Shown here piece after piece: positions 8,974 to 19,119 of a DNA stretch of 64,000 nucleotides. Positions within the stretch are counted from its first letter, which is position 1, and every line of letters begins with the position of its first letter. The translations under genes were made by a program, and so were the position numbers. Below the pieces are notes generated by a model. That model worked only from the letters and a program-made list of their open reading frames with translations, ran no database searches and was not told the origin of the DNA. The stretch lies in contig JAHXHS010000029.1 in the NCBI GenBank assembly GCA_025656455.1, positions 1 to 64,000 on the forward strand, in the 5' to 3' direction. Source of the DNA: Candidatus Thiodiazotropha sp. (ex Epidulcina cf. delphinae) (GTDB taxonomy: Bacteria; Pseudomonadota; Gammaproteobacteria; Chromatiales; Chromatiaceae).

Positions 8974-10020
8974 TCACACGTCTTCGTCATTTTCAATAAA
9001 GTGCCAATTTTCCCTGTCCCTAATTGTCTCTGCAACCACTGCACCATCATCTATATATCCTAATAAATGCGCTTTATCGTTAGTTATCAAGAAATTATGG
9101 CTCTTTAAGAGAGCCACAATTTTAGCGCTGCCGAAATAAACGAGTGAAATCGCCTCAATTTCCTTATTTAGACAAAAAGTGAACTCTCTGAGTATATTGC
9201 TCATATTTTTGTCAGGTCCTGTAAATAAAAAATCGGCTATATAGGTTCTATTCTCTCTATCATAGGAAACAATATATGCGAGTATTTCTTTTCTATCACT
9301 CGTCGTTAATGCCAAAATATTGTATTGCCTATTCGGATTCTCGATATATCTCCAGTTCATGTACTCTGACCCTCTATTTTCTATAACTGGAAATTGCGAT
9401 CTTATTTTCTCCCAAAAGAGATCGAACCTCTCATCAAATTGAGTCAATTTTTCAAATTTGCAGCCTTTTGGAGTATAGCGAATCAGCTGTTTTGATTTAA
9501 TTTTAAGCAGTATATCCAGCGGGTAGGAGATGACTTTCGCCAGGAGACTGTTGCCGACTCGCTGCTGAACGAAACTGATTGATTTTAAAGGTTTTGTCAG
9601 CCAAATATTTTGGCCGATCAAAGCATATCCGGCACGCCTCATGACCAGGCGTGATTTATCATTAGGTATGGTATAGAGAAAGTTATATTTCAGACCGGAG
9701 AATGACTCGATAACTTCTTTTTGTAGTGACAGCGCAGGCCCTAGCGTCCTATGCTCCTTACTGAGTGAATAATCGCCAAGAATCCCGCCAAGCGAATCCT
9801 GACCGAGCACAGATATTTTTCTAGGAAAAACAGATAGTGCTCCAACAGGAACCTCATCATTATCAACATGAGTCAGCCAGACATCCGCCTTCCCATCAGG
9901 ATTTTTAATATATTTCCAATTGAATCTATCTCCTGATAATGGAGAGAGATTCTTCGTACAAAGAGCGATTACAGCGTCTTTGTTATCTTCCGGGTCAGCC
10001 TTTGTGATACTATAAGCCAT
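8974..10020 (-). CDS. GNAT-family N-acetyltransferase-like protein
   Basis: A 348-residue protein whose N-terminal part (YSITKADPEDNKDAV, then a GGILGDYSLSKEHRTLGPALSLQK segment) resembles GNAT domains with the acetyl-CoA-binding R/Q-x-x-G-x-A-like turn. A second GNAT-like half follows, as in proteins of exopolysaccharide clusters. The sequence FNWKYIKNP near the start and MNWRYIENP later look like an internal duplication of one motif. It probably acylates a sugar or amino sugar. Located between element A and a 220-bp gap that separates it from a divergent glycosyltransferase. Confidence 0.6.
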   Translation of the reverse strand: MAYSITKADPEDNKDAVIALCTKNLSPLSGDRFNWKYIKNPDGKADVWLTHVDNDEVPVGALSVFPRKISVLGQDSLGGILGDYSLSKEHRTLGPALSLQKEVIESFSGLKYNFLYTIPNDKSRLVMRRAGYALIGQNIWLTKPLKSISFVQQRVGNSLLAKVISYPLDILLKIKSKQLIRYTPKGCKFEKLTQFDERFDLFWEKIRSQFPVIENRGSEYMNWRYIENPNRQYNILALTTSDRKEILAYIVSYDRENRTYIADFLFTGPDKNMSNILREFTFCLNKEIEAISLVYFGSAKIVALLKSHNFLITNDKAHLLGYIDDGAVVAETIRDRENWHFIENDEDV

Positions 10021-10078
10021 TAGATATAGAAGCTTACCTTGCTACTGAGCAATTAGCAGCCTGAAGCACCCACCCCGT

Positions 10079-10160
10079 GCGCGGTTTCGGGAACGGAATC
10101 GAAAATGCATTTTTCGACTCCTCTGTTTTCGAGGGTTTATTGCTTTCGAAAACCGCGGCA
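10079..10160. repeat. Inverted repeat in the divergent glycosyltransferase promoter region
   Basis: Between the divergent genes at 10020 and 10241, GCGCGGTTTCG (from about 10080) faces CGAAAACCGCG (about 10148-10158). Between them lies a near-perfect palindrome at 10099-10117 (TCGAAAATGCATTTTTCGA). It could be a transcription-factor site, part of a small mobile repeat or an RNA hairpin; nothing decides which. Confidence 0.35.
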
Positions 10161-10240
10161 AATCCCCCAAGCCGCACCATCATTCATCGTTTCGGGAAGG
10201 ACAGGAAGCAATATTCCGCTCATTTCTTAATGAGGTAAAA

Positions 10241-11437
10241 ATGAAACAAGCTGTCAGAATAGCAGATATCCGGAAACGTCGCCATAATAATGACCTTTCT
10301 TTTCTAGTATTTTCAGACGATTGGGGAGAACATCCGTCGAGTTGCCAACATATTTTCAAACAAATAATTAAAAAACATCCGGCCCTCTGGGTAAATACCA
10401 TCGGTACCCGCAATCCAAAGTTCACTATTTACGACCTCAAGAAGGCATTGATAAAAGTAAAAAAAATGCTTTTCCCGAGGCGTACCGAAAATGCCCGTAA
10501 CGACAATAATCTGACAGTCATTCAACCCATCATGCTCCCTTTTTTCTCATTACCGGGAATAAAATTATTTAATAAATACAGTATAAAAAAAGCCGTTAGC
10601 GATAGCATGAAAAAAAATGGAATAAATAACCCTATAATGGTTATTACGGCGCCTAATGCCCATGAGTATATAGGAAGTTTCGGTGAAAAATGTTCGGTAT
10701 ATTATTGTGTCGATGACTACTCGGAATGGCCGGGATTAAATAAAAAAGAAGTCATAAAAATGGAATCCGAGCTGATCCGGAAGTGTAACATATTTGTTGC
10801 GACTTCCGATCTATTATATAACAAAATTTCCAATAAAAACAAGGATGTGCAATTGCTGACCCATGGCGTGGATTTGGAATTCTACGCAAAAAAGGATCAG
10901 CCGGCCCATAAATTATTAAATGGCGTCCCTCGACCACAGGTGGGATATTTCGGCTTATTTGACGACAGAAGCGACAAAGAATTAATAAAGTCACTATCAC
11001 TGCAAATGCCTGACGTCTCCTTCATTATAACCGGCAGTGTAGATACAGATATTCGAGATCTCAGATTAATTAGTAATATTTATCTTACCGGGAGCGTACC
11101 CTATAAGGAATTACCTCAATTAATCAGCAGTTGGGATATATGTATGTTGCCATATAAAATAAATGAGCTTACAAATGCAATACAACCATTGAAAATTAAA
11201 GAATATTTAGCCTCAGGCAAGCCTGTAATAAGCACGCCGATAAAGGAAGTGAAAGCTTTAAAAGAATATGTTTACCTTGCCGAAACGCCTGATCAATGGA
11301 GAGTGGGCATTCAAAAAATTTTACGTGGCGGCTCTGACGACAGGGCTCAAAATCGCGCCGATTTCCTTAAATCCGAGTCATGGGAAATAAAAGCCGATCA
11401 TTTTCTGGAAATCTGCACAAAATTCGTCAACAGCTAG
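10241..11437 (+). CDS. GT4-like glycosyltransferase of the exopolysaccharide cluster
   Basis: A 398-residue GT-B protein. The donor-binding half has VGYFGLFDDRSDKEL, then ITGSVDTDIRDL, YLTGSVPYKELPQLI and the PLKIKEYLASGKPVIST block, which is the usual C-terminal signature of these enzymes. The middle carries YYCVDDYSEWPG and TSDLLYNKI, typical of TuaH-like glycosyltransferases. A GAGGT ribosome-binding site lies before ATG 10241. It is the only glycosyltransferase on the plus strand here, so it has its own promoter in the 10021-10240 gap. Sequence is notably AT-rich. Confidence 0.8.
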   Translation: MKQAVRIADIRKRRHNNDLSFLVFSDDWGEHPSSCQHIFKQIIKKHPALWVNTIGTRNPKFTIYDLKKALIKVKKMLFPRRTENARNDNNLTVIQPIMLPFFSLPGIKLFNKYSIKKAVSDSMKKNGINNPIMVITAPNAHEYIGSFGEKCSVYYCVDDYSEWPGLNKKEVIKMESELIRKCNIFVATSDLLYNKISNKNKDVQLLTHGVDLEFYAKKDQPAHKLLNGVPRPQVGYFGLFDDRSDKELIKSLSLQMPDVSFIITGSVDTDIRDLRLISNIYLTGSVPYKELPQLISSWDICMLPYKINELTNAIQPLKIKEYLASGKPVISTPIKEVKALKEYVYLAETPDQWRVGIQKILRGGSDDRAQNRADFLKSESWEIKADHFLEICTKFVNS

Positions 11438-11597
11438 TATCTTTATATATAGTGTACCTTGCCATTAATCCTGTTACATTTAGCAGACTAGGATAGCGTC
11501 AACCATGCCATGCCTTAGCAGCACAATAGACCCAGCCGGGACAAATCAATTTGTGACAAGAATCACTGGCCTCCTGAAGAGAATAAGCTATATATAG

Positions 11598-11643
11598 ATT
11601 CAGTCTACAATATGGATAGATACATTCAGTCTACAATACGGAT
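11598..11643 (+). repeat. Tandem 20-bp direct repeats upstream of the beta-helix gene
   Basis: Two copies of ATTCAGTCTACAATAYGGAT occur at 11598-11617 and 11624-11643, 26 bp apart start to start. They lie within the 266-bp non-coding gap and 61-106 bp upstream of the ATG at 11704. The period is about 2.5 helical turns. They could be paired activator or repressor sites for the secreted protein downstream; no known factor is recognised. Confidence 0.45.
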
Positions 11644-11703
11644 TATAAAGAAAACTCACAACCATACGGATAGAGTAACGCTATCCGCATATAAACTAGG
11701 TCT

Positions 11704-13125
11704 ATGATGATGTCAAATTTAATTAAGGTGCTTGTAATGCTCGCACTGAGCATGATGTTAGGCCATGCTGTTGGCGCAAACCTCCCGGCATTCCCCGGTG
11801 CTGAAGGAATGGGGGCATATAGCGTGGGGGGCAGGGGAGGAGCGGTTATCAAAGTAACCAATCTCAACGATAGCGGTCCCGGCAGCTTCAGGGAAGCCGT
11901 CACAACGAGTGGCCCGCGCATCGTCGTCTTCGATGTTTCAGGCATCATCAACCTAGGATCGAATCTGACAATCAGTGACCCTTACATTACGATTGCAGGC
12001 CAGACATCGCCTGGCGGGATCTTAGTGACAGGTAGAACGACAACCATCAATACGCATGACGTCATCATACAACACATGAGATTTCGTGTAGGCTCACATA
12101 ATGTCGCGGATGCGGAAAGGCACGATACCATCCAGGTGCTGGGTAGGGACTGGGCGCCAAACGATGCCTATAACATCATTTTCGATCACTGCTCAATCGG
12201 TTGGGGGATCGATGAAAATATGAGTCTCACCGGCGGGGTCACAAATACAACCGTCCAGTGGTCAATTGTTGCACAGGGTTTAAGCCGCGCCGGCCATCCA
12301 AAAGGCGAACACAGCAAAGGCCTGTTTATTGCCGGAGAGCAGTTACCCACCAGTGTGTCCGTTCACCACAATTACATTGCACACAATACCGACCGCAATC
12401 CGCTAATCAGCTCTCCCAGCGGTACCGATATGCTGGTGGACATGACGAATAATGTAGTCTACAACTGGAAGGGTGGTCTTTCCCCACTTGGAGATGGAGC
12501 AACCCGGATCAACTGGGTGCACAACTACGCTAAGCAGGGCGCCAGTTCAAATGCATATTCTTACGAGGTTACCCAGATCACGAGTACCACGCCGGCCGGC
12601 TACCTTTATGTAGAAGGTAACATTGGATCCACCAGGCTTTCACAATCAGATCCCCATTGGAATGTCGGCCATCACTGGATGAACGAAGCACTGCCGACAA
12701 CTTGGAGGAGAACCACTCCCTCAGCGGTCTCGAATGGCGTTTCCACTACTCAAATGTCGCACACTTATGCCGTGCAGGTACTTGCCGACGTAGGCGCCAC
12801 AAAACCTAGTCGTGACAATATCGACTCAACGCTTGTCAGTGATTTTATAAACACGACCGGCGCCATTATCGACAATGTCTCATATCCTGGCGATTACCCT
12901 ACTTATCCAAATAACCAGAAGGCAACCGATGCCGACAACGATGGCATGGCGGATAGTTGGGAAACTGGAAAAGGTCTTAAGACCTCGCTGAATGATGCAT
13001 CCCTGGACAAGGATTGTGACGGCTATACCAATATCGAGGAGTATCTCCATTCCCTAGCCGGTTATCCGGAGACAACAGGCACATGTAACACAGCGGCCCC
13101 CTCTCCGCCAACCATTCCCGAATAG
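11704..13125 (+). CDS. Secreted pectate-lyase-like right-handed beta-helix protein
   Basis: A 473-residue exported protein with a signal peptide ending around GHAVGA. The mature start LPAFPGAEGMGAYSVGGRGG is the signature opening of the pectate/polysaccharide lyase-like beta-helix family, and repeated hydrophobic strands (IVQW, IIQHMRFRVG, VIFDHCSIGW-type turns) run to about residue 400. The C-terminus holds a calcium-binding thrombospondin type 3-like stretch (DADNDGMADSWE, DKDCDGYTN). It probably trims or cleaves the exopolysaccharide outside the cell. It carries no PEP-CTERM sorting tail, so it is not an XrtA substrate. A perfect hairpin follows the stop. Confidence 0.8.
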   Translation: MMMSNLIKVLVMLALSMMLGHAVGANLPAFPGAEGMGAYSVGGRGGAVIKVTNLNDSGPGSFREAVTTSGPRIVVFDVSGIINLGSNLTISDPYITIAGQTSPGGILVTGRTTTINTHDVIIQHMRFRVGSHNVADAERHDTIQVLGRDWAPNDAYNIIFDHCSIGWGIDENMSLTGGVTNTTVQWSIVAQGLSRAGHPKGEHSKGLFIAGEQLPTSVSVHHNYIAHNTDRNPLISSPSGTDMLVDMTNNVVYNWKGGLSPLGDGATRINWVHNYAKQGASSNAYSYEVTQITSTTPAGYLYVEGNIGSTRLSQSDPHWNVGHHWMNEALPTTWRRTTPSAVSNGVSTTQMSHTYAVQVLADVGATKPSRDNIDSTLVSDFINTTGAIIDNVSYPGDYPTYPNNQKATDADNDGMADSWETGKGLKTSLNDASLDKDCDGYTNIEEYLHSLAGYPETTGTCNTAAPSPPTIPE

Positions 13126-13150
13126 CCACACCTTGAACCTGGCAGTGTGA

Positions 13151-13184
13151 CAGCAAATCCCAGCCGTGTGGCTGGGATTTGCTG
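13151..13184. terminator. Bidirectional terminator hairpin
   Basis: A perfect 15-bp stem (13151-13165 with 13170-13184) with a GTGT loop lies between the convergent ends of the beta-helix gene and the P-loop gene. No long U-tract follows on either strand, so intrinsic termination is inferred mainly from position and stem strength. Confidence 0.75.
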
Positions 13185-13194
13185 TATATGGACA

Positions 13195-14004
13195 TTATTC
13201 GGCAAGTGTATTGATATTTTCCTTTAATGCCAATTTTGTGATTTCACCGGTAAGCGCGTCGAGTGTCTCCCTGTAGTTACCGCTATTATTGACAGTTATT
13301 AATTTACACTGACTATTTGTTGCCAGCCAATCCACGATATATAAAACATGCTGCTCAAGCCTGTTTAAAAAATCAAGAATTTTGTCCGATTTTGCATTCT
13401 TCAAACGGGACGTTAATCCATCGGGTCTAGAGAGCATTCGCTGATAGCATGCATCAATATCAGCCTTGATATAAATCAATAGTTCAGGGAGCGGTATACT
13501 CTCCATGTACAACTTGATATGCCCATGATCCACTTCCGACTCGAATTCAGTATTAACGAACATAAACGACTTCTGCACAAAACCCTCTTCAAAAATAATC
13601 AATGACCTGGATGACGGAAGGCCATCAATACTTGTCCAGATAGCACCGAGCTCGAGTACGCTGGCAATCATGATTTTCCTATCCGCCTCAGGCATATTTG
13701 CAAACACAGATGAAGATATAAAGGCGTTGATGATGTTTGCGCCATGGGCTATAAATTCATTCTGCGCATCGAATTGCATGAGTGATCTGTTCACGAATTT
13801 TTTGCATAGTTTTTTTGACAGCCCGTTCGGCAACAGTGCCAGAGGCAGCCGTAATATCCTGTCCATCTTTAGTTTTGAAACACTATGAAATGCATCCTCA
13901 TAAGACAGATACATTTTTTCATCGATCCGCTTAAGATGTTTTACCAGATCATTTCTGAGTGTTGTCTTTCCAACGCCTGGAAGCCCTAAAAATTCAGCAT
14001 ACAC
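13195..14004 (-). CDS. P-loop kinase-like ATPase in the exopolysaccharide cluster
   Basis: A 269-residue protein starting MYAEFLGLPGVGKTT, with Walker A GLPGVGKTT at 7-15, an IFEEGFVQKS segment in the Walker B/DR position, and LLIYIKADIDACYQRMLSRPDG, which matches the nucleotide-kinase lid region. It resembles deoxynucleoside/thymidylate-kinase-like proteins of unknown substrate scattered in polysaccharide loci. It follows the flippase gene by 71 bp on the same strand. Function beyond phosphotransfer is not inferred. Confidence 0.6.
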   Translation of the reverse strand: MYAEFLGLPGVGKTTLRNDLVKHLKRIDEKMYLSYEDAFHSVSKLKMDRILRLPLALLPNGLSKKLCKKFVNRSLMQFDAQNEFIAHGANIINAFISSSVFANMPEADRKIMIASVLELGAIWTSIDGLPSSRSLIIFEEGFVQKSFMFVNTEFESEVDHGHIKLYMESIPLPELLIYIKADIDACYQRMLSRPDGLTSRLKNAKSDKILDFLNRLEQHVLYIVDWLATNSQCKLITVNNSGNYRETLDALTGEITKLALKENINTLAE

Positions 14005-14075
14005 GATGACTTTCCTCTCTTAGCACCGAACTGTTTATCGGTCAGCATCAGCGCTGTTGATTGGCTATGGAAAAA

Positions 14076-15395
14076 TTATCTTACTACCGTATCCCAGTCT
14101 TTCGAGTGTTTCATCATCAGAAACACTTTCAGGCCTTTATTGAAAAAAAGCTGGATTGCAAAAGCGATGATCACGCCATAGATGCCATAAAGCTGGCCGA
14201 ACCCGAATGCTGAAAGCAAATAGATTGAATTCGTGAAAAGTAAGAGATAAACACTATACTTTGCAAACCCAGCCGCTATGAACAATGAGTTTATGGGCAC
14301 TGTAATAAAACTCAGGATATAAAGTACAATCATAAGATATAGGGCTGCGATTGATGACGTATACTCAGCTCCAAAAAAATGCTCAATTACGCTATTCGAT
14401 GCAAGCATAAAAACCACGCCCATCGCAAGGCCTACCAATGACAACAACCTCATGGCTCTCTTGGTGATATCGATACTCTCTTCACTATTACTGCTACCGA
14501 TAAGCTTGGTAAACTCAGGGTAAAGTGCTTGATTGACAGGTTCGCCAATACGGGTTATTAGTCCGGCAAATTCCTTATATACTTTATAAACGCCGAGCGT
14601 CGCCATTGGCATTACCGCGCTTATGACGATCATATCAAAGTGCCGAACCGGTATTCGTATAATGGTTCGTAGATTAGTCCACCAAAGAAAACGGATTTGG
14701 TCCTTATTAATCTTTAATTTTCTGATCCACCAGTCCCCTCCATATTTGTTAGCCAAGAGTTTCAAGCTATACAGCACCAAACTAACATTGGTTATCACTT
14801 CGACTACCAGATAAATGTAGATATAGGTTACAAAGGCCTGATCTGTACCCCTTGCGATCAATATGGCAATCAACTTCAACAGCGCCGTGGCAACAAATAC
14901 TTTTGAAACAACGGAAAATTTATTAAAAAACCTCGGTATGCCTATAGTAAAAGTTGTAATATTGAATAGTATTGTCACGCTGTATAAAGCGATATATTCA
15001 ACATATGAATTGTCCCAGTCAAACAACTGTGCTGTTGACAATGCCAACGAGTATGCCAATGAAAATGCGATAATCGCACTTGCTACATCAAGAAACATAT
15101 TTGTAAAAATAATATCCTTGACGGTAAATGATTTATTTTGCGTATTTCCATATTTTATCATCGACTCCCATGTCTGAATGTTGAATAAATCGTTATATAT
15201 CAGAGCATAAGTTTGACATAGCACAAGAATCGCCAAAAACTCTGGCCCAATCTGGTTGGCCATCAGCGTAAAGGAAATCAGGTTCAGTGCAGAGGCGGTC
15301 GAATTTCCCGCAAGAATAATGGATGAATTTTTTATTACCCTATCAATTATGCTGCCCGAAGCTTTTGATGAAAGTAGTTTCTTAATGGCTTTCAT
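14076..15395 (-). CDS. Oligosaccharide flippase (Wzx-like, MOP superfamily)
   Basis: A 439-residue integral membrane protein with about twelve hydrophobic segments, the N-terminal NSSIILAGNSTASALNLISF helix and the GIGPEFLAIL-like loop (here NQIGPEFLAI), as in polysaccharide biosynthesis export proteins. It would flip the lipid-linked repeat unit across the inner membrane before polymerisation. It is the first gene of the minus-strand run ending at 13195 and marks the right boundary of the AT-rich exopolysaccharide region. Confidence 0.85.
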   Translation of the reverse strand: MKAIKKLLSSKASGSIIDRVIKNSSIILAGNSTASALNLISFTLMANQIGPEFLAILVLCQTYALIYNDLFNIQTWESMIKYGNTQNKSFTVKDIIFTNMFLDVASAIIAFSLAYSLALSTAQLFDWDNSYVEYIALYSVTILFNITTFTIGIPRFFNKFSVVSKVFVATALLKLIAILIARGTDQAFVTYIYIYLVVEVITNVSLVLYSLKLLANKYGGDWWIRKLKINKDQIRFLWWTNLRTIIRIPVRHFDMIVISAVMPMATLGVYKVYKEFAGLITRIGEPVNQALYPEFTKLIGSSNSEESIDITKRAMRLLSLVGLAMGVVFMLASNSVIEHFFGAEYTSSIAALYLMIVLYILSFITVPINSLFIAAGFAKYSVYLLLFTNSIYLLSAFGFGQLYGIYGVIIAFAIQLFFNKGLKVFLMMKHSKDWDTVVR

Positions 15396-15485
15396 AGATA
15401 AACCAAGACATCAGTCAATAATATAGAAAGGGCTGGGATCAGGGATTTTCATTCATTTTACTAGGGCCTAAGCATTGGAAGTTGT

Positions 15486-16511
15486 CTATGTATAACAATT
15501 CAGACTCCTGCTCCTTTTCCAAAATCGCCTGATCAGCATCTCCTTGGTCAGATAAAATCTAGTGCCATCACAAGGATAGATGATAATTTCTCCTTTTCCA
15601 TGCCCTTTATCTTCTTTTAACAGACACGCTAGATTTTCATCAATCGAAATCAACGCTTCTTTCCATTTGGCATGATCAACGTCCAGTTCTGATTCAATAA
15701 AGTGAGAAATCACCACTATGATATCTCTGCCGAAATCGACAATATCCGCTAACGTGGATGGCGGGTGGGCACTGGGAATACTCGCAAGCCTTGCCAGGCC
15801 TTTTGCAAGCGATTGCTCGGAATAGATTGCGTCATAGACACCCTGTACACGCGGCAGACAGCCAAAACCGGATATCCAGAGGCAATTTATCGCAATTTCA
15901 CCTGCCAGGTCTCTTCGCTGGTTGATATCACTTTGAAAAAAAAGCATTTGTATCTCAGTTAGTATACTACGCCATATTTTTCCATCGACACCATCGGGTA
16001 AGTACTCTTCGATATGTCGGCCGATCGCTGACTCGATACTGAATGTTTTTTTTAAATCAGGACATTTCGCAAGCCTCAAATACCATTCCGTTGGCGACTT
16101 TGTGACGAGAAAAAGTCCCTCATCCTTAAAATGAGTATTAAAAAGCGCAGCCAATTGCTCCGCCTCGGCTTGTTGAACAGCAGAGCGATCCAACCTAGCT
16201 AACAGCAACCTGTCCCTATCCGCCAATAGATGCGCGGGGGTGGCGGACGCCCAGCACGATTCACCGGGATCACCTCCCGCTCCATAGTATGAAACCGCCC
16301 CTACCGGCAGATCCTGATGAGCATCCGTTGTTATGCCAAAAAGGTGGAGCAATGTCTCTGCCAGACCGATCCCATGAAAGGTTTCACGATCCGCTCTGGC
16401 TAAAACCTTCGCCAAAACCTTTGGCCGAATTGCGCCGTCGTCGAATTGCTTTGTAGCTACAGGCCAAAACAGACTCGGCAGGAGCAGATGTAGCCTGCGC
16501 CTACCGGCCAT
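15486..16511 (-). CDS. RpfE-type / phosphoglycerate-mutase-like conserved protein
   Basis: A 341-residue protein found next to threonine-synthesis genes in many gammaproteobacteria. The diagnostic block is YYGAGGDPGESCWASATPAH followed by L-rich RDRLLLARLD, which is seen in proteins annotated as RpfE-type regulatory protein or phosphoglycerate-mutase-like. The rest is weakly conserved. No signal peptide or membrane segment is seen. It lies 27 bp after thrC on the same strand, so cotranscription is likely. I would treat the enzymatic annotation as unproven. Confidence 0.6.
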   Translation of the reverse strand: MAGRRRLHLLLPSLFWPVATKQFDDGAIRPKVLAKVLARADRETFHGIGLAETLLHLFGITTDAHQDLPVGAVSYYGAGGDPGESCWASATPAHLLADRDRLLLARLDRSAVQQAEAEQLAALFNTHFKDEGLFLVTKSPTEWYLRLAKCPDLKKTFSIESAIGRHIEEYLPDGVDGKIWRSILTEIQMLFFQSDINQRRDLAGEIAINCLWISGFGCLPRVQGVYDAIYSEQSLAKGLARLASIPSAHPPSTLADIVDFGRDIIVVISHFIESELDVDHAKWKEALISIDENLACLLKEDKGHGKGEIIIYPCDGTRFYLTKEMLIRRFWKRSRSLNCYT

Positions 16512-16538
16512 GGGGGACGATAGCGCTTTTACATCGCA

Positions 16539-17687
16539 TCAATTCGCCGTCATGTTATCAAGGATGGAACGTTTCACCGCTTCAAGCTCGGCATTTATTG
16601 TAATGACAGGTGATGTTGATTGTTGTATTGCCGTATCGGGATCCTTCAGCCCATTTCCAGTCAGGGTGCATACGATGCTTGACCCTTCCGGGATCTTGCC
16701 GGAGTTTATGTCTTGCATGGCGCCGGCCAGGGAAGCGGCGGATGCCGGCTCACAAAAGATTCCCTCGCTCTGCGCAAGCAACTTTTGCGCGGCCAGAATC
16801 ACTTCGTCCGTACATTCGTCAAACCACCCTGAGGATTCTTCTTGCACTCTCCAGGCCTGTGTCCATGACTGGGGGTTGCCGATACGGATCGCGGTTGCCA
16901 GCGTATCCGGCTCTTTGACCGGGCCACCACGCATAAAAGGGGCTGAACCCGATGCCTGATATCCCACCATTTTCGGCCGTTTGCCGGTAATCGCTCCGCC
17001 GGCGAATTTGCACTTACCACCACAATAGGCGCAGGCCTCGGTCACATGATCATTGGTGGAGCATGTATATTCACAGTAACCGATCCAATGTGCGGTGATA
17101 TTCCCTGCATTGCCCACCGGGAGGCAATGGTAGTCCGGCGCATGACCCAACTCCTCGACGATCTCGAAGGCCGCCGTCTTTTGCCCTTGAAGGCGGTAGG
17201 GGTTGATCGAGTTGACAATGGTGACCGGGGCATGCTCGGCTACATCTTTCACCAACTGCATGCCATCGTCAAAGTTGCCTTTTATCTGGATAGTGATTGC
17301 GCCATACATCATTGCCTGAGCGAGTTTCCCCATCGCTATCTTACCATCCGGTATGACCACGAACGCTGTAATTCCCGCCCTGGCCGCATAGGCCGCCGCT
17401 GCAGCGGATGTATTGCCCGTGGATGCACAGATAATCGCCTTGCTGCCCGCTTCCACGGCCTTGGTGACAGCCACGGTCATACCGCGGTCCTTGAATGAAC
17501 CGGTCGGATTCAGGCCCTCGTATTTCACATAGATGTCGACATCCTTACCGAGTTGCCTTGGGATATTATGCAGTCGTATCAGCGGGGTGTTGCCCTCACC
17601 AAGACTGATGACGCGAGTGTCATCGTGCACGGGAAGCCTGTCACGGTAACGGTCGATCAATCCTGTGTAGCGGGGTCGGAATGGCAT
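16539..17687 (-). CDS. thrC: Threonine synthase
   Basis: Converts O-phosphohomoserine to threonine with pyridoxal phosphate, the last step of threonine synthesis. The PLP lysine is Lys66 in [29 protein letters not shown] and [14 protein letters not shown] are PLP-phosphate-binding and active-site loops, and TGNGLKDPD lies near the C-terminus. At 382 residues it is the short bacterial form, like that of Bacillus or Mycobacterium, not the long E. coli type. It follows hom by 84 bp. Confidence 0.95.
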   Translation of the reverse strand: MPFRPRYTGLIDRYRDRLPVHDDTRVISLGEGNTPLIRLHNIPRQLGKDVDIYVKYEGLNPTGSFKDRGMTVAVTKAVEAGSKAIICASTGNTSAAAAAYAARAGITAFVVIPDGKIAMGKLAQAMMYGAITIQIKGNFDDGMQLVKDVAEHAPVTIVNSINPYRLQGQKTAAFEIVEELGHAPDYHCLPVGNAGNITAHWIGYCEYTCSTNDHVTEACAYCGGKCKFAGGAITGKRPKMVGYQASGSAPFMRGGPVKEPDTLATAIRIGNPQSWTQAWRVQEESSGWFDECTDEVILAAQKLLAQSEGIFCEPASAASLAGAMQDINSGKIPEGSSIVCTLTGNGLKDPDTAIQQSTSPVITINAELEAVKRSILDNMTAN

Positions 17688-17771
17688 CGTAAAAAACCTC
17701 GAATAAACTTATTTCAGCGTGCCTGTAACAGACACAATATATGCGACACGGATGCGTGAACAGTGAGTCGA

Positions 17772-19085
17772 TCAGCCGTCAAGGCGTTCAACACGTATGC
17801 GCATCACCTGTCCGTAAACGCTATCCAACTGCTCAATCGCGGCAATCGCCACATTGAGCTGTTTCTCCATTACCTTTTGGGTAAGCATGACCAGTGGCAA
17901 GGAACTGTCGCCCTCGGCAGGCTCTTTTTGTTGAATCGCTTCAATACTGATCCCTGAATCGGCCAGGATACTGGCTATTCTTGCAACCACGCCCGGTTTA
18001 TCCACAACCTGCATGCGCAGATAGAAGGCCGACTCGACCTCTTCAATCGGGAGAATCGCGATATCGTCCAGCTCTCCCGGCTGGAAGGCCAGATGAGGCA
18101 CCCTGTTTTCAGGATCGGTGGTAAGGGTGCGCACCACATCGACCACATCCGCCAGCACAGCGGATGCGGTAGGCTCGGAACCGGCCCCCGCGCCATAATA
18201 CAAAGTCTGACCTACCGCATCCCCTTTCACCAATACGGCATTCATCACCCCGTCCACATTGGCAATCAGACGCCGGTAGGGAATCATGGTTGGGTGCACA
18301 CGCATTTCAATACCGGCATTCGTCTTCCTGGTTATGCCGAGGTGTTTGATGCGATAACCGAACTGGTCCGCATACTCAACATCCTGCGGCTCTATCTTGG
18401 TAATGCCTTCGGTGTAGGTCTTTTCAAACTGCAGGGGCATACCAAATGCGATTGAACCGAGAATGGTCAGTTTGTGGGCCGCGTCTATGCCTTCGACATC
18501 GAATGTGGGATCTGCTTCGGCATAGCCCAACGCCTGAGCCTCTTTCAGAACATCGCCAAACTCTCGCCCCTTGTCACGCATTTCGGAGAGAATGAAATTA
18601 CCGGTTCCATTGATAATGCCTGCGATCCACTCAATGCGGTTGGCCGCCAACCCCTCGCGCACTGCTTTGATGATCGGGATGCCCCCTGCCACCGCGGCCT
18701 CAAAGGCGACCATCACACCTCTCTTCTGCGCCGCGGCGAATATCTCGTTGCCATGCATGGCGATCAACGCCTTGTTGGCGGTCACCACATGCTTGCCGTT
18801 GTCGATGGCTTTCAAAACCAGCTCGCGGGCCGGTGAGTATCCGCCGATCAGCTCGATGATGATCTCGAGGTCGGGATTCTCCACTACAGAGAATGCGTCA
18901 TCCGTGACCTCGACACGTTCGAGCCCGCTGAGGCTGCCCGGATCGTAAGCCTTGGCCGCCGCCTGGGCAATCTGGATGCCGCGCCCTGCCCTGCGCGCGA
19001 TTTCATCGGCGTTGCGGGTCAAGACATTGAGTGTACCGCCACCCACGGTGCCGAGTCCCAACAGACCAACTTTGACTGGATTCAA
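17772..19085 (-). CDS. hom: Homoserine dehydrogenase with C-terminal ACT domain
   Basis: Reduces aspartate semialdehyde to homoserine, the branch point to threonine and methionine. The NAD(P)-binding GLLGLGTVGGGT is at residues 8-19. The catalytic region has GIINGTGNFILSEM and EAQALGYAEADPTFDVEGIDAAHK. An ACT domain (LRMQVVDKPGVVARIASILADSGIS, about residues 350-430) gives allosteric feedback, normally by threonine. The 437-residue length is standard. The start is TTG at 19085 behind CAGGAG, since no ATG fits. Located between alaC (34 bp) and thrC. Confidence 0.96.
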   Translation of the reverse strand: MNPVKVGLLGLGTVGGGTLNVLTRNADEIARRAGRGIQIAQAAAKAYDPGSLSGLERVEVTDDAFSVVENPDLEIIIELIGGYSPARELVLKAIDNGKHVVTANKALIAMHGNEIFAAAQKRGVMVAFEAAVAGGIPIIKAVREGLAANRIEWIAGIINGTGNFILSEMRDKGREFGDVLKEAQALGYAEADPTFDVEGIDAAHKLTILGSIAFGMPLQFEKTYTEGITKIEPQDVEYADQFGYRIKHLGITRKTNAGIEMRVHPTMIPYRRLIANVDGVMNAVLVKGDAVGQTLYYGAGAGSEPTASAVLADVVDVVRTLTTDPENRVPHLAFQPGELDDIAILPIEEVESAFYLRMQVVDKPGVVARIASILADSGISIEAIQQKEPAEGDSSLPLVMLTQKVMEKQLNVAIAAIEQLDSVYGQVMRIRVERLDG

Positions 19086-19119
19086 GGTAAAATTCTCCTG
19101 CTGTTAATTGCGCTATATC

